Shown in pieces: positions 10,987 to 22,110 of a stretch of 52,787 nt of DNA (the stretch's first letter is position 1; each line of letters begins with the position of its first letter). Location of the stretch: the NCBI GenBank assembly GCA_900404475.1, contig OUQQ01000055.1, forward strand, positions 1-52,787, in the 5' to 3' direction. The translations under genes and the position numbers were made by a program. The notes under the pieces are model-generated. The model was not told where the DNA came from. It ran no database searches and saw nothing but the letters and a program-made list of their open reading frames with translations. This DNA comes from Spongospora subterranea. Lineage: Eukaryota; Endomyxa; Phytomyxea; Plasmodiophorida; Plasmodiophoridae.

Positions 10987-11639
10987 TGAGTTGTTTACGT
11001 ATCTGCCCCTGGCTAATGAAACATGATTGCTGCGCCAATTGTAACACATATTCTGCCGTCATGTGTATCAATACAGTATAGACGCCAGGTATATCGCTCC
11101 GAATGGTCGACCTAGTGTGAGGTGTAGGCGAATATATCGGGGTCTTGATTACAAAAAGGTCGCATATATTAACATCAGAACAGAATCAACGTTCTACCAT
11201 TAATCGGTTTATTAACCATTGCTTAGTAAGGGTCTGAAATAGTGCTGAACGAGACGTTGTAAACTCTACGATGTTTTAAGTACAGTAGTAGCACCATCGC
11301 TTTTATCAATTGTCCGAAGCTCAAGAGGCAAGAATCTCGAAATCGAAGAGCCCACTATTCAGTTCCATATACCATCCATGTTCCGTACAAATTGCGTGAA
11401 AATTGCCAACAGAGGGGGGCACAGTTTGGACAGATTTCAGCGAAAGGCCATTCGGCCAAGGATTCCACTGTACAGCCACTGCAAAGTGCAAATGGTCAAC
11501 TCAACTGGGCGTATTTCAGAGTGCATTGACTGTGAAATAGCGTCACGCATCAAAACACCAGTGTACCACAATATTGTTCAAAGTCCGGACTGAACCCATT
11601 TGGATCTCACCCGGGGTTGCTTTGTGTGTTGTAGAAAAC
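10987..11639. other. Intergenic, no gene seen
   Basis: About 650 bp before the SerRS start. One plus-strand frame (11378-11593, 71 residues) has no recognisable pattern and no clear splice partner. Confidence 0.45.
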
Positions 11640-13234
11640 ATGCCAATTGACGTTAACGATATTCGCGATTACCGGCCGGGTGGCGACTCTGCAAAAGTTC
11701 GGGAACTGTTGCGACGTCGCTTTCAAAGTGTCGATCTGGTCGATGAGCTCATTGCAGTTGACCAGAAATGGCGTGAGGCCGCCTTTGAGGTGGATAATTT
11801 ACTCAAACAACGCAACATCATCTCGAAAGAAGTTGGTGTTCTGAAAAAAGCGAATCAAGATGCCAGTGAACTAATGGAGAAAGGTAAAGCTCTTCCAGGA
11901 ATGGTTCAAGAAGCCACCAACCGGTAGGAGACATTCTATATTCGGATTGTTAACCGATGATGTGCGATCTAAATACAGCTTGCTTTAGGAGAGATGCGCT
12001 AGCTGAAGGTTTGTTGAAACGCGTCAAGACCATTGGCAATTATGTTCATGATAGGTCTGTTTGATAATGTGATTGATTGTCAAGTTTTGGTGGTTCTCAA
12101 AGTGTTGTGAATAGTGTTCCTGTCAGTAATAACGAAGATGACAACGCAATCGTGAGGACATTTGGGGATCAACAGGAGACCCTTCCATGGTTTTTGCATC
12201 ATCACGAATTACTCTACCAGATCGGAGGATATGAGCCTGAAGCTGGAGCTGATGTTGCCGGCCATCGTGCCTATTTTCTCACTGGTCCAGCTGTCCTGTT
12301 GAACCAGGCCTTAATCAATTATGGGCTCTCGTTTCTCATGAAGAAACAATGTCAGTTTTGTGCAATCAAGTACCTTCGATTGGGGTGAAAATCTTACTAT
12401 CTTTCATAGACACACCTATTCAGCCACCCTATTTCATGAACCAAGAGGTCATGGCCGAGACAGCTCAGCTTGAAGAGTTTCATGAAGCACTTTATAAGGT
12501 TGTTGGTCACGACGATGATACCAATGTTAAATACCTGATCGCCACCTCTGAGCAACCTATCTCGGCCCTGAATCGGAACAAATGGCTAAACCCGAAAGAC
12601 CTCCCTCTGAAATATGCCGGTGTCTCAACCTGCTTCAGGCGTGAAGTAATGCCATCTCCTGCTTTACTGTATCTCATATCCAATTAGGCTAATCCCTTTC
12701 TAGGCTGGCTCTCATGGTCGCGATGCCTGGGGCATATTCCGGGTCCATCAGTTCGAAAAGGTTGAGCAGTTCGTCGTGACAGAGCCGGAGAAATCCTGGG
12801 AGACGATGGAGGAAATGATCGGTTCAGCTGAGGAATTCTACCAATCCCTCGGGCTCTCCTATCGTGTCGTGAATATCGTCTCTGGGGCGTTGAACAATGC
12901 AGCGGCCAAGAAATACGATTTGGAGGCGTGGTTCCCCACCCTTGGTCTATTCCGTGAATTGGTGTCGTGCTCAAACTGTACCGATTACCAGTCGAGAGCA
13001 ATGGAGACTCGACTTGGACAGAAAGACGCCAAGGATACCCGCAAGGTTTACGCCCATATGTTGAACGCAACCCTGACTGCGACAGAACGTACGATCTGCT
13101 GCATTTTGGAGAATTACCAGACGGAGACCGGCGTCAAGGTTCCCGAGGTTCTACAGCCATTCATGGGCGGAATCGAGTTCATGCCCTTTGTTCGCAAATG
13201 GGCCAATAAGCCAAAAGTCCCTGCCAAACAATAG
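11640..13234 (+). CDS. Cytosolic seryl-tRNA synthetase
   Basis: Class II synthetase that charges tRNA-Ser. The N-terminal coiled-coil arm begins [19 protein letters not shown] and includes [20 protein letters not shown]. Introns follow VQEATNR, NYVHDS (about 30 nt), SFLMKKQ and FRRE, each joining in phase. Motif 1 region is [18 protein letters not shown], motif 2 is [20 protein letters not shown] and motif 3 is [20 protein letters not shown]. The serine and tRNA contacts typical of the family surround [10 protein letters not shown]. The C-terminus is short and Lys/Pro-rich (KPKVPAKQ), as in yeast and animal cytosolic enzymes. No mitochondrial leader is visible. Confidence 0.97.
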
Positions 13235-13381
13235 TTCTCTTTTGTCAATGTATCATCGTCAATTAAACTCACCATTTTCTTCTCGATTTTGGGACCGATC
13301 GTTTTAGTACGAGCTGTTAATGGCCGTTGAACTTGGTTCATCGTACATCGCCGCGATCAGCGAAAGCGACGGCTAAATTGA

Positions 13382-14923
13382 ATGCATCGGGCAGGGCGGC
13401 ACCCTCATCCGGCCCGAACATCCCATTCGAGGCCTCATGGTGCTGTGAGTTATGGCTTACAGATCAATGATTCTGAATATTGATTGGGAATAGGGCAAAG
13501 ACCGCTCGAGGACGCGCTCCAGAAAGAATACATCACCAATCTACAGCAGCAGATATACTTCCTGGAACTGGAGGCGCGATTATTACGTGAGGGAGATGGC
13601 CATGAAGGAAAAGCGGCACCGCCTAGGAACGGATTCAATCACCCAAATATCAACAGAAAGGGAAATTCCAATAATTCAGACAACGACAACGGATTCGAGG
13701 AACATATACGGGAAGCGCGTCTCAAGTATCAAACGCTAGAAGATCAGTTTGAGCAACAGATGAGCGTTCTGCGTAAATCGAACGACGACCTATCGCTGGA
13801 GAACCAAAATCTATTGGTGGATCTGGCGAGGTATAGGGAAACGGGACGAAATCATGAATCGGAGATAGCCAACCTGGCAGCCAGATCCGATAGCGATAAA
13901 GCCAATCGGGTACGAGCGATTATCGAACTGCAACAGCAACTGGAGACGGTCTCGGCCAATTTCAAACGGAAACAATCAGAGGTTGATCAGTTGAAGGAGA
14001 AACATCGACTGGAACGGGTCGAGAGATCTGTGGAATTGCAAACAATACGATCTGAACTTGATAGATCGCGAGCGGCTGTGAAATCAGCGAGCGATAAGCA
14101 GGCGTCGGAAGCGACCAAGCTGGTTGAAGCGGAGAGTCGACTGTTAGAACTACAGGAACGATATCAAACCAGATTTGGGAGCGAAGATGATGAGTCGAAA
14201 CAGCATCAAACCCATCTGGCTGAGGTCGAAGATCTGCGATTGACAATCAAGAGAATGGAGCTGGACAAGCAGTCGACCGAGGCGGCCTATGAACGACGCC
14301 AACAGCAGTGCGACGAATATCTGAAGGAGATTGCCCAGTTGAAAGTCCAGCTGTTATCATCGCAATCGAGACAGAAACGGAGAGATCCGAACGATGATTC
14401 GACACGACGAGCGCAGAAGTGGAATGACGAACTGGCGTCATTACGGCATCAGGTACAGGATTTAGAAGATGAAGCCAATAACGGCGCGAAACGGGTTCAA
14501 ACGCTGGAGGAGGAGCTGAGTCAGCTAAGGCGATCTAATGCGCTGATGGCGGAGGAGAACGCCGATCTACTCAACGACAATTTAGCAGCTAGATCGGGTC
14601 TAGAAGCGCTAGAAAGCGATATCGTCAAGCTGAACAGCACCGTTTTCCAGCTAGAAACCGATAAGCACATGCTGAACGATCAACTCGCCGATGTTAATCG
14701 GACTGTGGACGATATGAAGAAACAGTTGGAGTCGGCGATATGCGATCGGGATAAAGCCCAGGTATTGTCCCAAAGGCTAAAGACCAAGGTCGACCTGCGC
14801 TCGTCCATCGAGAAATTCAAGATCGCTGATTTCAATGGCCTGATGAGCACAAATATGGAGATGATCAAGAATCTCGAGACAATTGCCAATAAGATCGAGT
14901 TCGTTAAGGACTCCGACCTCTAA
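13382..14923 (+). CDS. Long coiled-coil protein, probably cytoskeletal or flagellar
   Basis: The main exon encodes about 480 residues beginning GQRPLEDALQKEYITNLQQQ, then IYFLELEARLLREG, followed by almost uninterrupted heptads rich in Glu, Gln, Leu, Lys and Arg to the end (VKDSDL). This frame has no ATG near its start, so I add a basic first exon from ATG 13382 (MHRAGRHPHPARTS...), joined through an intron between about 13445 and 13492. That exon is a guess. The LQQQIYFLELE opening resembles axonemal and intraflagellar coiled-coil proteins, but I cannot name an orthologue. It converges on the next gene with 37 bp between stops and has an AATAAA just after its stop. Confidence 0.7.
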
Positions 14924-14936
14924 ATCTCTTTACATA

Positions 14937-14942
14937 AATAAA
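14937..14942 (+). promoter_or_regulatory. Putative polyadenylation signal AATAAA
   Basis: It lies 14 nt after the stop of the coiled-coil gene, inside the 37-bp gap to the convergent gene. Confidence 0.45.
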
Positions 14943-14959
14943 CGATTGATTCATTGAGT

Positions 14960-17009
14960 TTAATAGTCGACAATAGTTCGAATAATGGCGGTCATTTCCC
15001 GTCGTGTTTTAACTGTCGCCAGATATTGCCCGACCCGTTTACGGATCGTCAAATCGGTGTGGTTTTGGGGTGTCGGTTGGCGATGCGATAATAATCGCCT
15101 TGTGATGGTGTCGTTGCCGGAATCGTGCCTGAGAATATCGGCCGACAACCGCCGCCCACTGGACCGAATCGCGTCCCACGTTCGGTGCTGTGGCCGATGG
15201 CCAAACGGGGCCGAGTTGGTACGATGGAGATACAGCTGCAGCGCTGGCGATATGCGGGCGTTATTGAAGCGAACCTGGTCGGGATGGGTTGCCGATCGGA
15301 ATGGGGTTCGATTAGGGTTGAAGGGCTGGCCATCGTCCATATCCCAATCGTCAGAGAGGGAATTGACCATTTCACATGTCAATCCGGGATCGCCGTTCGT
15401 TCTCATGATCCGATCCCGATCCTGGTTGAAGCTATCGACCAACTTGACCAGGGTCGACTGGTTTGGGATCAGACCCGTATTGTCCAGATACAGATCCATT
15501 AGAAACAGCCGGTGCATCTGATCAACATTCAGCACGATCATCACCGGCAGAACTGGCCCAGAATCCCGTTTTTTTACCTGATCTAGTAAGGGAATCTTGA
15601 ACAAATCTGATACCTGTTTCTCTAACGATGAATCTGTATGAATCGCTCCAGATAACAGGAAAACTACTCACACAAGCAGAAGTTGGTCAGGAATCGAGTG
15701 CAGAACTGTCGAGAAAAACCGTCCAAACCTATATCGTGTAATATTGATCTATAGAACTGGTTATTGAATAGATGTGGTGTTTGATGGTAAAATATACTGT
15801 CCATGTAGGCAAAAACACATTCCCCAACGATAATGGGGATTTGTTGCAATAGTCGATCCCTTTTTTTTGCTGTATAGATAGGGCGATTACGAGCAGCCGA
15901 TCCCAATCCGGTCATATCGTCAATGTGAACAGCGATATAGGTAAACGACGACGACATATCACAAACTAATCCTGATTGAATCTCGACGGAATCGCGCTGA
16001 AAGTGTCGGGCGAATATGAACCCGAACGCGGATCGAACGAGGGTTTGGAACGGTTCGGAGACCAATAGTTTAACTAAAACGGTCGATATAGGAGGCGCTG
16101 AACACGACAACGAACGAATAACATTGTTGATGAAGAGATCAGGACGTAAATCCAGGGTCGACCCGTTAGATTTCCAACGATGATCCCGAATATCGTTATG
16201 GATCTCGATGGAGTTGTTCAACGATTGGACACTGATAAGAAGATGATGATGGGAGTGTTAAGAATGGCGCCAGGTGATGTTTACCTGAACGATGATGGGT
16301 AGAACAGATAAGCGCCAGCGTCGTGAAAGGGTTTAACAGGGGATGGGCGATCACAAGGAGCGTATACGATGATAACTCCACGATATGATTGGGATCGGAG
16401 CTGTTGAACGAGACCAATGGCCGACATATCGACAGGATCAGCCGTGATCATGATCACGTCGAATGGGCGATCGGTATTGAGGTGAAGGGACAGGGCGTGG
16501 CGACCGGTCTGATACAGGATCAGGGATTGAATCCTGTCCCATCCCGATAGTATCCGCTGAACATGATCATCTTCACACGCCAAACATCGTAGGGCGTTGC
16601 GATGGATATATGTCCATCTCATAACCAGGTCATCCGACCTATCATAGGACCTATAATCCTGGTCCTGATCCCCATCTCTACAGGTATATACTGGCGATAA
16701 CGATGTGATACCGCCACCACCATCATCATCATCATCAGGAGGTTCAGCGATACCCATATCGGGATTCATCACCCGTTTAGGGTCAACCTCTTTCGTCATT
16801 TCCCCATTGTCCAAACTCTTAACTGGATCTGCAATAGCCCCAACAATATCATATTGGTGAACGGACCACGACCTCGACGCGATCTTGTGTTTGAGCAGTT
16901 CAATACGGTCCTGGATTGAACAGTTCAGTAATTGGGTGTGGGGCGTGGTCTGATATTCTGATTGATGGTGGTTGGCAATAGTGACCTGATCATCGAGTCC
17001 AGTACCCAT
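14960..17009 (-). CDS. Unknown large protein with receiver-like segment
   Basis: Three exons join in phase: MGTGLDDQ...LFYPSSF, a 53-nt intron, SVQSLNNSIEIH...LTNFCL, a 38-nt intron, then SSLEKQVSDLFKIPLLDQVK to TIVDY. The product is about 640 residues. Exon 1 has an acidic/Gly run (PDDDDDGGGGI) and ends with FDVIMITADPVDMSAIGLVQ, QLRSQSYRGVIIVYA and HDAGAYLFYPSS. This order of strands and helices recalls a CheY-like receiver with its D-V-I-M-x-T and G-A-Y-x-F landmarks, though no phospho-acceptor context is obvious. The rest (FIFARHFQRD, VDSFNQDRDRIMRTN) is unfamiliar. The next gene upstream ends 46 bp away on the same strand. Confidence 0.6.
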
Positions 17010-17055
17010 TTATGATCAATGGAACTCGATATCACTAACTGACACATTTATTGAA

Positions 17056-17743
17056 TCAGATTGATGTCCCATCTTTGGCGATTTGACCCATTTCCCATCC
17101 AGAAAGGGTCCCAACGAAAACATATTTCGAGTCTTTATCATAGAACTCCTTCCATTCCTGCAACGACTCGATCTCCTTCTCCGTCATTCCGCTTAGCGAT
17201 TTTTCAGGGTCAAAACACTCATCTCTGAAGCATCCATCGACGAATGATCTTGACGCGTCTTTGCCACTGAAAAACCTGATGACGGCGACACAGAGCATGA
17301 GATCGGTGGAAACGAGAGTGATGGTGGCGATAGGTGACAATACCTATATGATCCTTCGGGGCCATAGAATTGTGGTGCAGCGCTAACATCGTATACATGA
17401 CCCAATATCGATAATAGAATTAGTTTGCCACCGTTGGACCCATCATATTCTATCGCTATTTAGTATATCCCATTGTGATCAGTTCTGCCATCATCGTACG
17501 AGAGAGTTCCTCCCTTGTGAATAAATGTGGTGTTGGCCATGGATATCTGGAATCACTACGCCCCTTATATAGAACAATTATGAAGATCGCAACGGTGAAG
17601 GTCGCCGCGATAGATGATATCGCTAGACTCCCAAAGCAGGACGCACGTTTTCGTCTACTGGGTTTAGCTTTATCCTGATCATGGACCTGTCCATGATCAG
17701 GAAATCTATTTCGCAGAATTGAATCTGTCTCTGCATCCCCCAT
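17056..17743 (-). CDS. Neuferricin-like MAPR protein (cytochrome b5-like heme/steroid-binding domain)
   Basis: Membrane-associated progesterone receptor family; members bind heme non-covalently in a b5-like fold. The N-terminus (ATG 17743, MGDAETDS) is basic (KPSRRKRAS), then one membrane helix (SIAATFTVAIFIIVLYK). The domain starts LFTREELS, continues after an intron with IEYDGSNGGKLILLSILGHV, YDVSAAPQFYGPEGSYR and FFSGKDASRSFVDG, and ends FYDKDSKYVFVGTLSG. These match CYB5D2/neuferricin landmarks, including the Tyr near YGPEGSY used for heme in this family. The type II membrane topology is inferred. The length is about 180 residues. The 100-N gap begins 99 bp upstream, so upstream sequence is incomplete. 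Confidence 0.88.
17674..17701. repeat. Near-perfect hairpin inside a coding exon
   Basis: CCTGATCATGGAC (17674-17686) is followed after 2 nt by its reverse complement GTCCATGATCAGG (17689-17701). It lies in the first exon of the neuferricin-like gene and encodes the DHGQVHDQ stretch. Confidence 0.85.
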
Positions 17744-17842
17744 GATCAATCGTAGTGTGATCCCCGAACGACCCTTGTGTGTGGCGATAATCTCGAATGA
17801 TCCTCGTAACTCCACTTATGTCTGTCCCTTTCTCCCCTTTGT

Positions 17843-17942
17843 NNNNNNNNNNNNNNNNNNNNNNNNNNNNNNNNNNNNNNNNNNNNNNNNNNNNNNNNNN
17901 NNNNNNNNNNNNNNNNNNNNNNNNNNNNNNNNNNNNNNNNNN
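17843..17942. other. Assembly gap (100 N)
   Basis: Exactly 100 undetermined bases, a conventional placeholder for a scaffold join of unknown true size. The two sides may not be adjacent in the genome. Confidence 0.99.
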
Positions 17943-18071
17943 GTCTGGGACAACGGACGGAGGAGGGGGTTTACAATACACAGCAGCACTGGCTCATTCG
18001 ATTATTGCGCCACGGCGTTTTGTCGCCATCTGTGAAACCGCTTCCACTAGGCCTCATCTCACTGTCGTTCA

Positions 18072-20235
18072 ATGTCGCTCTCTGCAACTGCTTCGGCTCC
18101 GCCTGAGCTGTTCCCTCTTCGCCCAACTTCCCTGCTTCGCGCTAGGGCCAGAGTTGCTGGACCATCTGTACCGGTTGCGCCAACTCCAGTTGCTCAAGGT
18201 CTATATTTTATATTGTGATATTGTGTAATGTCTATTGGAATGGCGGGTCTGACCTCTGGATTTGCAGGTCGAGGGTATTTCCAGAGTTTGTCATCAAGAA
18301 AGTCTTACAGCATCGATGACCTGTTGGCATTGAGAACCAAATACGCTCTCTGTCCTAAAGACCTGCCGGATGTGTCCTGTGTAGAATCAGGTGCCGATGA
18401 CACTTTAACATGGGGATTACGGACATCGTCTCCCTCGTCATCTCATACGTCTTCATCTGATCCAAAGAGATCCAAACTGAAAGTAAAAATCACAAAGTCA
18501 ATGGAGGGCCCAATGACATCGGAACAAGAGTCAGAATCAACAGTGGCTCCTCTTCCGTTGTCCCAAAATCGCTGGAGACCCCAAGCCAGCACAGGTTTTG
18601 CCAACACAATCAAGAAGCTCAAGGTATTATATTCGTGTTGATAATCGACCCATGTTCTTGATCGACCGCGCCTTGTAGGGTATTCTGAACAAGCTCACCG
18701 TTGACAAGTTCGATCAGCTTTCAGTTCAGTTCATTAACCTGGTTTTATCTGGGTGTCCAACGTTAGTTGAGCTGCGAGAAGCAGTTCAGCTTGTGTTTGA
18801 CAAGGCGCTGGATGAGATGAGTTTTGGAGATATGTATCCTAACCTTGTCGTTCTTCTGTCCGAAAAGATTCCAGCTATTCCTGCTGATCATGCAGAGAAT
18901 CAGAACAAGTCGATGACCTTCAAATCAGTAATGCTGTCGATGTGCCAAAGCGAATTTGAGAAAGCGTACCTTGCAGTGTTGCCGACAGCGACCCCGGCTG
19001 CTCCAACCGGCCCAGCAGCTGAAATGCTGCGGCTCAAGCAGCGCCACCGCCTTCTTGGGAATATGAAGTTCATTGGAGAGTTATTTAACAAGAATATGCT
19101 TAATCTATCAGTTATTATCTACTGCTCTCGGCAGCTATCAGCCGGGTTACGCTCTGATCATCTTGAAGCAGTTTGCACATTATTGGAAGTAACAGGCGCT
19201 GCTTTGGACGCAACCACTGTCAAGACCGGGCAAAACCAGGTCAGAGAGATTTTCCAAAGACTTACTGTCATTTCCAACATGAGCCCTTCAAGTTGTGAGG
19301 TAAATTGTTGCAGAATGTTTCATTAGATAAGATATCTTATCTAATTCCCTCAGTTGGATTCTCGTACGAGGTTTTTGGTTCGCGAAATACTCGAGCTGCG
19401 ATCTTCTGGATGGGTTCCCCGTCGAAAGAAGCAAGAAGCAATGAAGATCGATGATTTTCGGGCGAAGGAAGAGCCATTTAGGCAGCAGATGAGGGATAAT
19501 CTCCTGCAGGATGATATGGTTGGTGTGGCCGCTCGTATGCCTGCTACATTTGCATCGCGGCCTGTTGGTTCCACTCGCACGCCTCGCTATACGGATCGTT
19601 ATGCAAGGGCTCAAGCTCAAGCCACATCCCCTGCATTGAGTGATTCAGAGCTGGCCAGACGTTATGATACTCCATCAAAGAAAGCGAACGGCGCTGCTCA
19701 ACCACATACCGTTCCATCTTCTGCGCCATCTAAGACGGTTCCCGCCATTAGTGAGGAGAAGATGACCAAAGGCGTTCAGTCATTGGTTCGCGAATTCCTT
19801 CGTATCGCTGATATCAAAGAAGCGATGACGTGTATGGAAGAGTTGTCGCAGGCCGGTAATAACACAATGCGCAATGTGGCGGTCGTGTCCACAAGCATTA
19901 ACGAGGCGATGGAGGCTAATGAGCAAGTGGTTCGGGCGAATGCTGCTTCATTAATATGCCAGCTTCGTAAGATCCAGCAAATATCAGCCTCCGATATTGA
20001 AAAATCGTACGTAACTGCCCCTTGCGAAAATGGTTTCATTTGTTCCTAACTTTACCGCAGCATCCAAGAAGTTTTGCAATATCTACCGGATTTGGTTGTC
20101 GATTTACCAATCGCCCCCAAGCGATTTGGCGAGTTTCTCTCCGTGCTGGTAAAAGATGGCAGTATTCCATTACAGAGTGTTTCACCACACTCAAACCCGT
20201 TGACCGAACAAGTTTTCAAAATTGCTCGATCCTAA
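18072..20235 (+). CDS. Short eIF4G-like translation initiation factor
   Basis: Scaffold that bridges cap-bound eIF4E to eIF4A and the ribosome. I start at ATG 18072 (MSLSATASAPPELFPLRPTS), because this exon joins in phase through an intron to GRGYFQSLSSRKSYSIDDLL. That exon holds YSIDDLL, which fits the eIF4E-binding consensus Y-x4-L-hydrophobic. A MIF4G domain follows (GILNKLTVDKFDQLSVQF ... MKFIGELFNKNML ... LVREILELRSSGWVPRRK). After a Ser/Thr/Ala linker comes an MA3 domain (GVQSLVREFLRIADIKEAMT), ending EQVFKIARS. At about 630 residues it is much shorter than human eIF4G and nearer plant eIFiso4G in layout. The start codon is inferred. Confidence 0.9.
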
Positions 20236-20287
20236 GATCACTGTTTTCTCAATACAAGATCAATCTTCTCTTTAGGCTTTATGTTTT

Positions 20288-21457
20288 TTAGTAATTTTTG
20301 TTACTGTGTAAAGTTTTTCTCTTTGTTGGCAAGCGCTTTGATTTCAGCAATGCCATTTGCCATCCGTTTGCACTTCGCAGGCAAGTTAGTAGACCACCAC
20401 TGGCAAGTGGCCATGCCCAATAATGTCCACCGTTTATGGCAAACAGTTCTTGCCCCGTTGTTAGATCCCAGATCTGTAGCCAGCCACGTTTTTCCCTAGT
20501 AGTCACAACCCATGACCCGTTCGCCGAGAATGTGGCGAACTGGTTATCGAAAGGTTTAAGATGGTGAGGGTTTGTCTTGATGTCATGGCTATGCAATGAT
20601 CGCGTCCTGAGCATATACACGATCCGCTTCTGGAATATGTTGACAATGGCGATCGACGTCCTGGTTGGTAGCACGACTAACCGACCGCTGGGAGAGAACT
20701 CAATGAATCCTTCACGACATGGTAGCTGATGGCCTCCATCGAATACCATATCGAGGATCAACTCCTGTGTCGTTATATCATAAAGGCTGAGAGTGATTCG
20801 TTTAACAGCTGAGGTCGACAGGATCCCAGATATCAGTATTTGTTTGCCATCTCTGGAAAACCCAGCACCACGTGGGCGGAAATCTGCAGGAGCATCGAGT
20901 GCCACGAACTTTCCTGTAGCGAGATTGCCGATATTGACGACCGAGTTCCTAAAGGGGAATGCCAGCCATCGCCCGCACGGCGATAGAGCAATGGGCCAGC
21001 ACAGGCCTCGCAACTCCCGCAGGAGGAACTTCTGAATAATGCAACCAGTTGCTGCATCGCAAACAATCGCCTCGCCTTGGGAATCGTTGAACATGACCGC
21101 AAGGCACTTCGCCATATCGCCGACGCCAACTGCCCGAACATGGAGGGGATATGCTCTGAAATTGTCTCGAGTGACCTCTGTTCCAGATCCTGCATTGTAC
21201 CACGCTTTTTGCTTCCTATACACTACACAAACACTCTCGATGCCGTTCTTCCGATGAACCATACCGAATCCGAAAGGTGACGTTCCTGGAGCGCCAATCG
21301 TCCTTTCAAGCGCTAGCGATCTAGCCAAACGACGGTCCCGTTCCATGCACCTTTTAACGGCCTGGTTGAAGGATCTACAGACCCCAGCCAGCGTGGCTCG
21401 CTCCTCGCATCCCAAATAGGAAAGGGCCGAATTGAGCGAGAACACATCGAGTATCAT
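20288..21457 (-). CDS. Intronless F-box-like / beta-propeller protein
   Basis: A single 389-residue exon in a region where nearly all genes are split. The start, MILDVFSLNSALSYLGCEER followed by ATLAGVCRSFNQAVKRC, has the Leu/Cys pattern of an F-box (substrate adaptor of SCF ubiquitin ligases). The rest shows repeated WD40-like blades: IALSPCGRWLAFPF, GAGFSRDGKQILIS, GFIEFSPSGRLVVLPT, ATFSANGSWVVTTREKRGWL followed by QIWDLTTGQELFAI. The tail is basic (RLPTKRKTLHSNKNY). The neat propeller and F-box reading is pattern-based. No intron and high G+C make a retrocopy or transferred gene possible. Confidence 0.7.
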   Translation of the reverse strand: MILDVFSLNSALSYLGCEERATLAGVCRSFNQAVKRCMERDRRLARSLALERTIGAPGTSPFGFGMVHRKNGIESVCVVYRKQKAWYNAGSGTEVTRDNFRAYPLHVRAVGVGDMAKCLAVMFNDSQGEAIVCDAATGCIIQKFLLRELRGLCWPIALSPCGRWLAFPFRNSVVNIGNLATGKFVALDAPADFRPRGAGFSRDGKQILISGILSTSAVKRITLSLYDITTQELILDMVFDGGHQLPCREGFIEFSPSGRLVVLPTRTSIAIVNIFQKRIVYMLRTRSLHSHDIKTNPHHLKPFDNQFATFSANGSWVVTTREKRGWLQIWDLTTGQELFAINGGHYWAWPLASGGLLTCLRSANGWQMALLKSKRLPTKRKTLHSNKNY

Positions 21458-21837
21458 GGAAATACCGATTGTGGAGTGTCTGCTGTGATGGAATTATTAT
21501 ACTATACCGATCGACAAGATATGTCTGGGATCCCATTTCCCTAGTTCATGATATTGGGGCTGTGACAGACTGGATCATGATCAGGTCGATTATGTACAAA
21601 GGAAGCGGTGTCCCCAATCAGGATTCAGCACATTAACGTTGGCCGACGTCCATTGTTCGACCTGGTTTCTTTTCGGATGTCGTTCCACGAATCACAAACC
21701 GTTAGGTGAACAACACGTTTGGAACTGTATGTGACTGTGTAGGAGATCAACTCAGAATGATCGGCAGAAAATCACGTCATCAACAACATTAGTTGACAGA
21801 ACCGAGTTGAACAGCGACCCATTTACGGAAACGCTTT
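21458..21837. other. Intergenic, no gene seen
   Basis: About 380 bp between the start of the F-box-like gene and the retroelement fragment. No coding pattern is seen. Confidence 0.5.
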
Positions 21838-22044
21838 ATGATGCGATCAACCCCAACTAGAAATATGTGTTCAATAAACTATCGCGGATCGAATTATAAT
21901 GCACTTGTATACAGAGGCCAGATCGCGCGATTAAGTCAGCGTTCCCAAGAATGGCGACAGTTCCTTGAAGGTGCAGTACATACTGTCGTCGTCTTTACCG
22001 ATCGTGAGAGCCTCAAGTACTTCCGCACATTCGTGGATCATTGA
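21838..22044 (+). mobile_element. Decayed Ty3/gypsy RNase H fragment
   Basis: The frame ends QEWRQFLEGAVHTVVVFTDR and then ESLKYFRT. This matches the start of the retroviral-type RNase H in Ty3/gypsy polyproteins (usual form: x-W-R-x-x-L-E-G, then V-x-T-D-H-x-x-L-x-Y-F). Upstream the frame does not continue into a reverse transcriptase, and it stops soon after, so this is a small dead fragment. The His of T-D-H is replaced by Arg. Confidence 0.5.
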
Positions 22045-22110
22045 TGAAATCACATAAAATGACGCCATGCACATTGCCCTGCTCTGAAACTGAGCTGAAT
22101 AATTTACCAG

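Noticed and set aside
14985..15521. 178-residue plus-strand frame antisense to the receiver-like gene
   Set aside because: Shadow of the minus-strand exon, whose joins to two further exons in phase support the minus strand.
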